Source: Actinomycetota bacterium (GTDB lineage Bacteria; Actinomycetota; Humimicrobiia; Humimicrobiales; Humimicrobiaceae). From it: DNA of 5,632 nt. The notes beneath the pieces were generated by a model. The model worked only from the letters and a program-made list of their open reading frames with translations. It was not told where the DNA came from and did not search any database. The stretch is taken from assembly GCA_023475715.1 (NCBI GenBank), contig JAMCVO010000456.1, positions 1,478 to 7,109 on the forward strand, written 5' to 3'. Positions 1-5,632 of this stretch are shown here, one piece after another. Both the position numbers and the translations under genes were made by a program. Within the stretch, counting starts at the first letter, position 1. The number at the start of each line of letters is the position of its first letter.

Positions 1-1
1 A

Positions 2-463
2 TTTCGTCTTATTAAAATATTTATTGCCATTGGGGATAATAAAGCGAGAGAAAAAATTTACCTAAGAATCTCAAAAATGAAATATTCTTTTGCTAATTTT
101 GTTGATCCAACTGCAATTATAGCCGAACAAGTTAAGATTGGGGAAAATGTATTAATAGGAAAGAAAGTTATTATAAATTCATTTACCGCAATAGGTAACG
201 GAGTTTATATTAATACCGGTTGTATAATTGAACACGATAATCATATAAATGATTTTTCTCATTTAACGCCGGGCGTAACTACCGGAGGAGGAGTTGTATT
301 AGGCAAAAGAGTCTTTGTTGGGCTTGGAAGTATAATTAATGATCATTTAGAAATTGGAAATGATGTTGTAATAGGGTCTGGATCTATAGTCACTAAATCT
401 TTTAGTAAAGATAATATTACAGTAATTGGCAGACCTGCAAAAATAAAAAAAATTAATATTTAA
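2..463 (+). CDS. PglD/NeuD-like sugar O/N-acetyltransferase, 5' end outside the window
   Basis: This is the C-terminal part of a left-handed beta-helix (hexapeptide repeat) acyltransferase, probably acetyl-CoA dependent and cytoplasmic, acetylating the 4-amino group of a UDP-amino sugar. The frame stays open to the window edge. The 25 codons before the first ATG (77) include FIAIGDNKAREK, which matches the end of the N-terminal nucleotide-binding domain of PglD-like proteins, so the ATG at 77 is internal and the true start lies upstream. Counting from that Met, repeats of the type IGENVLIG, LGKRVFVG and IGNDVVIG form the helix. H53 in IEHD is at the position of the catalytic base of PglD, and the end (VIGRPAKIKK) is the usual GxPAK cap. 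The stop overlaps the next start by one base (TAATG). Family assignment is secure; the exact substrate is inferred from the neighbouring aminotransferase and dehydratase. Confidence 0.9.
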   Translation, partial: FRLIKIFIAIGDNKAREKIYLRISKMKYSFANFVDPTAIIAEQVKIGENVLIGKKVIINSFTAIGNGVYINTGCIIEHDNHINDFSHLTPGVTTGGGVVLGKRVFVGLGSIINDHLEIGNDVVIGSGSIVTKSFSKDNITVIGRPAKIKKINI

Positions 464-1575
464 TGAAAAATATTCCTATAGCTAAACCTTATATTGACAA
501 ATCAGATATCGATTTAGTAGTTAAAGTTCTAAAATCCGGTTATTTATCTTTAGGACCCAGGCATATTGAATTTGAAAAAATGTTCTCTTCAATTATTGAT
601 TCTAAATATGCTATTTCAGTAGCAAATGGCACCTGCGGATTACATCTGGCTGTTAAAGCTATAGGAATTAAAGAGGGAGATGAAGTTATTACCACACCTT
701 TTTCATTTGTTTCTTCAGCTAATTGTTTGTTGTACGAGAAAGCTAAACCGGTTTTTGTCGATATAGATGAAACAACCTATAACCTTAATGCAGATTCGAT
801 TGAAAAGGCAATTACAAAAAAAACTAAAGCGATATTAGTAGTTCATATATTCGGTCAATCGGCAGATATGGAAAAAATTATGAAAATTGCCAAGGCTTAT
901 AAACTAAAAGTAATAGAAGATGCCTGTGAGAGTTTGGGATCTTTTTATAACAAGAAAAAGACCGGTACTTTCGGAGACGTAGGAGTTTTCGCTTTTTATC
1001 CGAATAAACAGATGACTACTGCCGAGGGCGGGATGATGGTTACAAATGATCAGAAGATATACATGCTTTGCAAGAGTTTAAGGAATCAAGGTCGAGAAGA
1101 TAACAATAAATGGTTACAACATAAATATTTAGGTTATAACTACAGATTATCTGAGCTCCATAGTGCTTTGGGTATAACTCAGCTTAAAAAAATTAATTTT
1201 TTATTAAGTGAACGAATTAAAATTGCCGGATATTATAATAAATATTTACAAGGAAACAAAAATATAATTTTACCTGAAATTGGTGTTAACCGGAATCATA
1301 CTTGGTTTTTGTATGTTGTGAGAATAATGAATAATAATAGAAATTCAGCTATTTCAAAATTAGAACATGTAGGAATTCAAACCAGGGCTTATTTGCCATC
1401 AATACATTTACAACCTTTTATCAAGAAAATGTTCGGATATAAAAAGGGAGATTTCCCGGTATCTGAAGAAATATCTTCCCAAACATTAGCTTTACCTTTA
1501 TATATTGGTTTAAAAGAAAATGATGTAGAATATATTTCCAAAAAATTAAAAAAAGCAATCAATGATGAAGTCTAA
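463..1575 (+). CDS. DegT/DnrJ/EryC1/StrS-family PLP-dependent sugar-nucleotide aminotransferase
   Basis: This protein of 370 residues is a full-length member of the DegT (fold-type I) aminotransferases. These transfer an amino group, usually from glutamate, to a 4-keto (or 3-keto) nucleotide sugar in the cytoplasm. Visible signatures are the N-terminal SGYLSLGP substrate/PLP region, GTCGLHLA near 56-63 (phosphate of PLP), EDACESLG at 152-159 with D153 facing the pyridine nitrogen, and FYPNKQMTT at 178-186 with K182 as the Schiff-base lysine. YNYRLSELHSALG at 225-237 is the typical C-terminal family block. The start is the ATG overlapping the previous stop; there is no clear ribosome binding site, so coupling is likely. 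The gene lies between an acetyltransferase and a 4,6-dehydratase gene, which suggests C4 amination of a UDP-4-keto-6-deoxy-HexNAc (PglE/LegC type). C3 amination cannot be excluded. Its stop codon lies inside the first copy of a 13-bp tandem duplication. Confidence 0.93.
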   Translation: MKNIPIAKPYIDKSDIDLVVKVLKSGYLSLGPRHIEFEKMFSSIIDSKYAISVANGTCGLHLAVKAIGIKEGDEVITTPFSFVSSANCLLYEKAKPVFVDIDETTYNLNADSIEKAITKKTKAILVVHIFGQSADMEKIMKIAKAYKLKVIEDACESLGSFYNKKKTGTFGDVGVFAFYPNKQMTTAEGGMMVTNDQKIYMLCKSLRNQGREDNNKWLQHKYLGYNYRLSELHSALGITQLKKINFLLSERIKIAGYYNKYLQGNKNIILPEIGVNRNHTWFLYVVRIMNNNRNSAISKLEHVGIQTRAYLPSIHLQPFIKKMFGYKKGDFPVSEEISSQTLALPLYIGLKENDVEYISKKLKKAINDEV

Positions 1576-1594
1576 TATTTTAGTCTAATATTTT
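1569..1594 (+). repeat. Perfect 13-bp tandem duplication (AGTCTAATATTTT x2)
   Basis: Bases 1569-1581 and 1582-1594 are identical copies of AGTCTAATATTTT with no spacer. The unit length is not a multiple of three, and the repeat lies across the end of the aminotransferase gene and the beginning of the dehydratase gene. With two copies, the tandem ATGs at 1562 and 1565 read MMKSNILV and then stop at 1586-1588. With one copy removed, the same ATGs read MMKSNIFKNKIILVTGG straight into the dehydratase frame. The aminotransferase end (GAA GTC TAA) is the same for either copy number. Confidence 0.95.
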
Positions 1595-2504
1595 TAAAAA
1601 TAAGATAATTTTAGTAACCGGTGGAACTGGGTCAATTGGGTCTGAAATTGTCAGACAATTGATTAAATATAAACCTAAACAAATTAGAATATTCTCAAGG
1701 GATGAAACTAAACAGTATTTCCTATTAAATGAAATATCCGATATTAAAGGGAAGGCTGATATAAGATGTTTAATTGGTGATGTTAGAGATAAGGAAAGAC
1801 TCGATAAGGCTTTTGGCAAGGTAAATATTGTTTTCCATACTGCTGCATTAAAACATGTACATTTCTGTGAATATAATCCTTTTGAAGCGGTTAAGACAAA
1901 TGTATACGGAGCCCAAAATGTGATCGATCTGTCAATTAAACATGACGTTGATAAAGTAATAGCTATCTCGACTGATAAAGCGGTAAATCCTGTTAGTGTA
2001 ATGGGTTCAACAAAATTGTTGATGGAAAAAATGTTTCTCTCAACAAGATGGTATTTAGGAGAATCAAATACTAAATTTTCTATTGTAAGGTTTGGGAATG
2101 TGCTTAATTCAAGAGGATCAGTTCTTCCATTATGGATTGAACAAATAAGAAAAAACAAATCTATAACTATTACTGATCCAAATATGACTAGGTACATAAT
2201 GACAATTAAAGACGCTGTTAATCTAATATTCGAAGCTGTAAAAATTATGCATGGCCAGGAAATTTTTGTATTAAAAATGAAACAGAAGAGGCTTAGCGAG
2301 TTAGCAGATGGACAAATAAAGAAATATGGAAATGGTGAAAAAATTGAAATCAAAGTAATCGGTATGAGAGACGGAGAGAAGACGCATGAGGAGTTATTTA
2401 CCGAGAATGAAAAGAAATTTATAGTAAAACATAAGAAAATGTATATTATTGTTCCGTATTCAGATCTATTCGAAAAAAGAAAATATAATAGGTATATTAA
2501 ATGA
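1590..2504 (+). CDS. UDP-N-acetylglucosamine 4,6-dehydratase-like protein (PF02719, CapD/FlaA1/LegB type), start disrupted
   Basis: This is an extended short-chain dehydrogenase fold that would use bound NAD(P) to make a 4-keto-6-deoxy sugar nucleotide, the substrate for the adjacent aminotransferase. The frame is open only from 1584, after an in-frame TAG at 1581, and has no ATG before the NAD-binding loop. The coordinates given start at ATT 1590, which would read (M)FKNKIILVTGGTGSIG, a typical family N-terminus. The first conventional alternative, TTG at 1659, would delete that loop. Counting from 1590 the protein has 304 residues: TGGTGSIG at 10-17, FSRDETKQ near 35-42, and STDKAVNP at 127-134 followed by MGSTK, with M138 where many relatives have Tyr and K142 as the active-site lysine. 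RFGNV and GMRDGEK are further family blocks. The C-terminus looks about 20 residues shorter than common relatives. The real start was probably ATG 1562/1565 before the 13-bp duplication. Its stop overlaps the next start (ATGA). It may be a pseudogene, phase-variable, or started at AUU. Confidence 0.82.
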   Translation: MFKNKIILVTGGTGSIGSEIVRQLIKYKPKQIRIFSRDETKQYFLLNEISDIKGKADIRCLIGDVRDKERLDKAFGKVNIVFHTAALKHVHFCEYNPFEAVKTNVYGAQNVIDLSIKHDVDKVIAISTDKAVNPVSVMGSTKLLMEKMFLSTRWYLGESNTKFSIVRFGNVLNSRGSVLPLWIEQIRKNKSITITDPNMTRYIMTIKDAVNLIFEAVKIMHGQEIFVLKMKQKRLSELADGQIKKYGNGEKIEIKVIGMRDGEKTHEELFTENEKKFIVKHKKMYIIVPYSDLFEKRKYNRYIK

Positions 2505-3259
2505 TTAATATTAGGATTATTCCTAAACTGGAAGTTAAAGGTCCCAATCTCATCAAAGGTATACACTTAGAAGGTTTAAGAATTGTTGGTAAACCTGAAG
2601 AAGCAGCTTTAAAATACTACCAGGAAGGTGCTGATGAGATTATTTATATAGATTTAGTTGCCAGTTTATATAGACGCAAGTATCTTTTGGACATTATTTC
2701 AAAAACTGCCGATAAAGTTTTTATTCCGTTAACTGTAGGAGGCGGTATAAGATCGATAGAGGATATGAAAACTTTATTTAGAGCAGGAGCGGATAAAATA
2801 GCTATGAACACTGGAGCTTTCCTAAGTCCCAAGATTATCACTCAAGCCTCTCATATATTTGGATCTCAGTGCGTTGTTGTGTCTATCGAAGCTCAGAGGA
2901 AAGGGGATAAATGGGAAGCCTATACAGATTCAGGTCGTTCTCCGACAAAAAAAGATGTTGTTAGCTGGGCAAAAGAGGTAGAAAAGTTGGGAGCAGGTGA
3001 GATATTAGTGACATCTATTAATCAAGACGGCACCTTCCAGGGTTTTGATAATTATTTAATTAAAGCCATAAGCAGAAATGTAAAAATTCCTGTTATTGCA
3101 TCAGGAGGAGCAGGAAGTTTAAAAGATTTTTATAATGTAGTAAAAGAAGGTAAGGCAGATGCAATTTCAGCATCAGCAGCTTTCCATTTTAATAAAGTCA
3201 AGATTTCAGAAGTAAAAAAATATTTAATAAGTAAAAATATTAATGTTAGATACCCATGA
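2501..3259 (+). CDS. HisF-like (beta/alpha)8 barrel of a sugar amidotransferase system
   Basis: The 252 residues align without gaps to the first 130 residues, and almost throughout, with imidazole glycerol phosphate synthase subunit HisF. In histidine synthesis HisF receives ammonia from HisH and cyclises PRFAR. Here both catalytic aspartates, D11 and D130 of the Thermotoga enzyme, are glutamates (E11 in KLEVKG, E130 in VSIEAQR). D51, D176, K19 and the phosphate-binding loops VGGGI (79-83) and ASGGAG (200-205) remain. The four ammonia-gate residues R5, E46, K99 and E167 and the HisH-contact D98 are all kept. With no other histidine genes nearby and a PseA-type enzyme downstream, its likely job is to conduct ammonia for sugar amidination, like HisF2 of Pseudomonas O-antigen loci. 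The ATG start overlaps the dehydratase stop by four bases, and the stop overlaps the HisH start in the same way. Confidence 0.92.
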   Translation: MINIRIIPKLEVKGPNLIKGIHLEGLRIVGKPEEAALKYYQEGADEIIYIDLVASLYRRKYLLDIISKTADKVFIPLTVGGGIRSIEDMKTLFRAGADKIAMNTGAFLSPKIITQASHIFGSQCVVVSIEAQRKGDKWEAYTDSGRSPTKKDVVSWAKEVEKLGAGEILVTSINQDGTFQGFDNYLIKAISRNVKIPVIASGGAGSLKDFYNVVKEGKADAISASAAFHFNKVKISEVKKYLISKNINVRYP

Positions 3260-3897
3260 CAAATAAAATTGCTGTAATTGATTATGGTATAGGAAATGTA
3301 TCCAGTGTTCTGAGAGCCTTTAAATATCTGGGTGTTGCTGCTAATCTATGTTCTAATCCTAAAGAAATAATTAACTCTGATAGAGTTGTATTACCTGGTG
3401 ATGGGGCGTTTGGTGATTCAATGGGTCAGCTTAAGAAACGAGAACTATTCTTTGTAATTGAACGTTTTATTAATTCAGGTAAGCCGTTTTTAGGGATATG
3501 TGTCGGTATGCAGGTTCTGGCAACTCAAAGTTTTGAATTTGGAAAACATTTAGGATTAAATATTATTCCTTCTGAAGTAATAAAATTTCCTATAGATCCC
3601 GCTAATAATTATAAAATTCCTCAAATCGGCTGGAATAAAATATCTAAACCCTTATGTCTTAAATCATGGCAGGGAACTGTTTTTGAAGATTTACACGATC
3701 AAGATTGGGTCTACTTTATTCATTCTTTCTATGTAAATATTAAAAATACTAAGAATATATTGTCAGAAACTACCTATGGAAAAGTGAAGTATGCTTCAGC
3801 AATAATAAAGGATAATGTTATCGGCTGTCAGTTTCACCCCGAAAAAAGCGGAATTACCGGCCTAAAAATTTTAAATAAATTCCTTAAAATTAATTAA
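3256..3897 (+). CDS. HisH-like class I glutamine amidotransferase (glutaminase subunit)
   Basis: This 213-residue protein hydrolyses glutamine and passes the ammonia to a HisF-type partner. The catalytic triad is complete: C82 in LGICVGMQ, H194 and E196 in CQFHPEK. The N-terminal IDYGIGNVSS, the GWNKI block (125-129), Y153 before FIHSFY, and K197 (equivalent of the interface lysine that pairs with HisF D98) are typical of HisH. The oxyanion strand reads PGDG at 47-50, where canonical HisH has PGVG. The length is close to normal for HisH (about 200 residues). It is translationally coupled to the HisF-like gene (ATGA overlap) and followed by the PseA-family gene after only four bases. It is best read as the ammonia source for sugar amidination, equivalent to HisH2 of wbp loci, rather than part of histidine synthesis. 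Confidence 0.93.
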   Translation: MTNKIAVIDYGIGNVSSVLRAFKYLGVAANLCSNPKEIINSDRVVLPGDGAFGDSMGQLKKRELFFVIERFINSGKPFLGICVGMQVLATQSFEFGKHLGLNIIPSEVIKFPIDPANNYKIPQIGWNKISKPLCLKSWQGTVFEDLHDQDWVYFIHSFYVNIKNTKNILSETTYGKVKYASAIIKDNVIGCQFHPEKSGITGLKILNKFLKIN

Positions 3898-3901
3898 ATG
3901 T

Positions 3902-5095
3902 ATGAAAAAAAGATTTGGCAGGTGGGGATTACCAATTGATGTAAAATTCTGTAAAAAATGTGTTATATCTAATCAGAGGCCATCCTCTGTTGTAGAGACT
4001 TTAAACTACAAAGATTCTCCGCATCCTACTATTAATTTTGATAAAAAGGGAGTATGTGATGCCTGCAATTTTGCAGAAATTAAGCATAACGTAATCAACT
4101 GGAACGAAAGAGAGCGGGAACTTAAAGATTTATTAAACAAATATAGGAGCAAGAATGGTTCTTATGATTGTATTGTACCGGGTAGCGGCGGTAAGGATAG
4201 TATATTCACATCTCATTTATTGAAATATAAATATAACATGCACCCGTTAACTGTTACATGGCCTCCACACATATATACAGAGGTAGGCTGGCGTAATTTC
4301 CAGCATTGGATACAGAGTGGTTTTGATAATATTATGTTTAGTCCTAATGGGAAAGTTCATAGAACTCTGACAAGACTTGCTTTTTTAAACTTATGTCATC
4401 CCTTTCAACCTTTCATTATCGGTCAAAAAAATATTGCCCCAAAAATTGCAGTGAAATTTAATATTCCTTTAATTTTCTATGGTGAACCGGAAGCTGAATA
4501 CGGAAATAAAAAAAAGGAGGCATTCTCACCAAATAAAAAAATGCCCTTCGGGAAACCTCAGGAGTATTTCGGAGGTGTTCATATTAGTGATTTACCTAAA
4601 TACGGTATAAAAAAAGATGATTTAGATGCGTATTTATTACCTAGCAACAGTGACTTTCAAAAGGTGGCGATAGATTACCGATATTTAGGATATTACATAA
4701 AATGGATACCACAAGAGTCATACTATTATTCTGTTGAAAACGCTGGATTTGAACCAAATCCTGATGGAAGAACTGAAGGAACACATTCTAAATATAACAG
4801 TTTAGATGATAGAATTGACGGTTTTCATTATTTCACCACATATATAAAATTCGGTATCGGCAGGGCTTCATACGAAGCATCACAGGAGATCAGAAGTGGT
4901 CATCTTACTAGAGAAGAAGGAGTAGCTTTAGTACACAGATATGATGGAGAATTCCCAAAGAAATATTTTAAAGAGGTATTGGAATATATGGATATAACAG
5001 CAAAACAATTTTGGGAAACAATTGATTCATTCAGACCAGGCCATCTATGGAAAAAATACAAGGGAAAATGGAAACTAAGACATATGGTTAGTTAA
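3902..5095 (+). CDS. N-acetyl sugar amidotransferase (PseA/WbpG family)
   Basis: This 397-residue cytoplasmic PP-loop ATPase belongs to the family that activates the N-acetyl group of a sugar or sugar nucleotide and replaces its oxygen with ammonia, giving an acetamidino group. The N-terminus carries two Cys pairs, C17/C20 (FCKKC) and C52/C55 (VCDAC), a likely zinc site. The ATP-pyrophosphatase loop is PGSGGKDS at 93-100. It is followed by LTVTWPPH (116-123) and FQPFIIGQKN (168-177), then GEPEAEYGN (194-202), all characteristic of the family. The C-terminal half is unique to the family. It has no glutaminase domain of its own, which explains the HisH/HisF-like pair directly upstream. The start chosen is ATG 3902; an ATG at 3898 is in another frame. 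No Shine-Dalgarno is visible, so coupling to hisH is likely. The substrate could be a legionaminic, pseudaminic or diacetamido-hexose derivative; the sequence does not decide. Confidence 0.94.
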   Translation: MKKRFGRWGLPIDVKFCKKCVISNQRPSSVVETLNYKDSPHPTINFDKKGVCDACNFAEIKHNVINWNERERELKDLLNKYRSKNGSYDCIVPGSGGKDSIFTSHLLKYKYNMHPLTVTWPPHIYTEVGWRNFQHWIQSGFDNIMFSPNGKVHRTLTRLAFLNLCHPFQPFIIGQKNIAPKIAVKFNIPLIFYGEPEAEYGNKKKEAFSPNKKMPFGKPQEYFGGVHISDLPKYGIKKDDLDAYLLPSNSDFQKVAIDYRYLGYYIKWIPQESYYYSVENAGFEPNPDGRTEGTHSKYNSLDDRIDGFHYFTTYIKFGIGRASYEASQEIRSGHLTREEGVALVHRYDGEFPKKYFKEVLEYMDITAKQFWETIDSFRPGHLWKKYKGKWKLRHMVS

Positions 5096-5125
5096 CTATA
5101 AATTTATTTTTCTGCCAATCTGAAA

Positions 5126-5632
5126 ATGAAACCTATTTTAATTTTGTCTAATACAACAGATCAAACTGAATGGGCAATAAATTATTACCTGAACCATAAA
5201 ACAGAAAAAGTTATCATCTTAACACCTAATATACAAAGTCAGCTTTTACTGAATGCAAAATCCATTCCTTCAGATGACATCTTTAAAGTCGAAAAATTCG
5301 ATATGAACAAAGTCCTTCCGGGTGAAGATAAAAATGATAATGTTTTTTATCAGTCGTTTTCAACTATAAAAATCCTGGAAAAAGAAGCGGATCAAGAAAG
5401 TCTGACAATTCTCGGCTTCAATTTAATAAGTTTATTGGCTAATAATTTAGCTTTTATTTTCCCTGATATATTTCATTCCTTCAAAACTTATCAGAACATA
5501 ATTAAGCTTTGGAATCCAAAAATTATTTTTACCCCATACACAAAGGAAAGATATGTAACCGGAAATAAAGACGATTTTTATTCTCTTGCTCACCATATAT
5601 ATTATTATTTTAGGAATCCATTGTATGAGTTA
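5126..5632 (+). CDS. Unrecognised protein, N-terminal 169 residues only
   Basis: An open frame runs from ATG 5126 to the last base of the window without a stop, so the gene continues to the right. It begins MKPILILSNTTDQTEWA, followed by KVIILTPN. This is a short hydrophobic beta strand, a polar stretch and a second strand, which would suit a Rossmann-like or GT-B glycosyltransferase start, but no diagnostic motif is visible. Further on are LTILGFNLISLLANNLAFIF, a moderately hydrophobic segment, and KIIFTPYTKERY, with an aromatic-rich YYYFRNPLYEL at the edge. There is no signal peptide. It lies 30 bases after the amidotransferase gene, on the same strand, with no terminator in the gap, so it is probably in the same operon and involved in glycan assembly. 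I do not recognise the family. Confidence 0.75.
   Translation, partial: MKPILILSNTTDQTEWAINYYLNHKTEKVIILTPNIQSQLLLNAKSIPSDDIFKVEKFDMNKVLPGEDKNDNVFYQSFSTIKILEKEADQESLTILGFNLISLLANNLAFIFPDIFHSFKTYQNIIKLWNPKIIFTPYTKERYVTGNKDDFYSLAHHIYYYFRNPLYEL

Noticed and set aside
1565..1600. Programmed ribosomal frameshift to rescue the dehydratase
   Set aside because: The shift would have to occur between the TAG at 1581-1583 in one frame and the TAA at 1586-1588 in the other, essentially at the GTC codon. That codon offers no slippery re-pairing, and the T/A runs come only after the stop.
1659..2504. Dehydratase started at TTG 1659
   Set aside because: This start would remove the TGGTGSIG nucleotide-binding loop encoded in the same frame just upstream, giving a non-functional Rossmann domain.
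1580..2566. 328-codon open frame on the minus strand
   Set aside because: It lies opposite the dehydratase, is rich in Phe/Ser/Leu/Ile as expected from antisense of AT-rich coding sequence, and has no recognisable motif. The + strand frame has clear family motifs.
2644..2841. 65-codon open frame on the minus strand
   Set aside because: It is entirely antisense to the HisF-like gene, with no start context or motif.
2501..3897. Histidine biosynthesis operon
   Set aside because: No other his genes are present, the HisF catalytic aspartates are changed, and the pair is followed by a PseA/WbpG-family gene within a sugar-nucleotide operon.
3898..3901. ATG at 3898 as start of the amidotransferase
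   Set aside because: It is in a different reading frame; the amidotransferase frame starts at ATG 3902.
5096..5125. Possible terminator or promoter in the 30-base gap
   Set aside because: No inverted repeat followed by a T-run and no convincing -35/-10 pair can be seen; the gap is simply AT-rich.

Overview
The window is a tightly packed stretch of a surface-polysaccharide or glycan biosynthesis operon from an AT-rich bacterium. By eye G+C is about one third. All seven genes lie on the + strand, and most junctions overlap or are only a few bases apart. There are no tRNAs, rRNAs, mobile elements or CRISPR arrays. Gene starts lack good Shine-Dalgarno sequences, so translation probably relies on coupling between overlapping genes. 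The sequence alone does not fix the taxon. A Gram-negative with an O-antigen, capsule or glycoprotein locus is most likely, because homologous modules (wbpG-hisH2-hisF2, pseA, pglFED-like genes) are known from such loci.

Left part (2-2504): three sugar-nucleotide genes. They are the C-terminal part of a PglD/NeuD-like acetyltransferase (its N-terminus lies beyond the left edge), a DegT-family PLP aminotransferase, and a PF02719-type UDP-GlcNAc 4,6-dehydratase. Together they fit dehydration, 4-amination and 4-N-acetylation of a UDP-HexNAc to a UDP-2,4-diacetamido-trideoxyhexose. That product is bacillosamine-type, or a precursor of legionaminic-type nonulosonic acids.

Middle and right part (2501-5095): a HisF-like protein, a HisH-like glutaminase and a PseA/WbpG-family N-acetyl sugar amidotransferase. 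HisH should release ammonia from glutamine, the HisF-like barrel should carry it, and the PP-loop enzyme should use it to turn an N-acetyl group into an acetamidino group. The HisF-like protein keeps all four ammonia-gate residues, but both catalytic aspartates are glutamate. This points to an ammonia conduit recruited away from histidine synthesis. The last gene (5126 to the right edge) is incomplete and not recognised.

The most striking observation is a perfect 13-bp tandem duplication (1569-1594) at the junction of the aminotransferase and dehydratase genes. It puts the dehydratase out of frame with its natural ATG start. Removing one copy restores an ordinary overlapping start and a complete Rossmann N-terminus. 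The dehydratase is therefore a recent frameshift pseudogene, a phase-variable gene, a gene using a non-standard AUU start, or the site of an assembly error.
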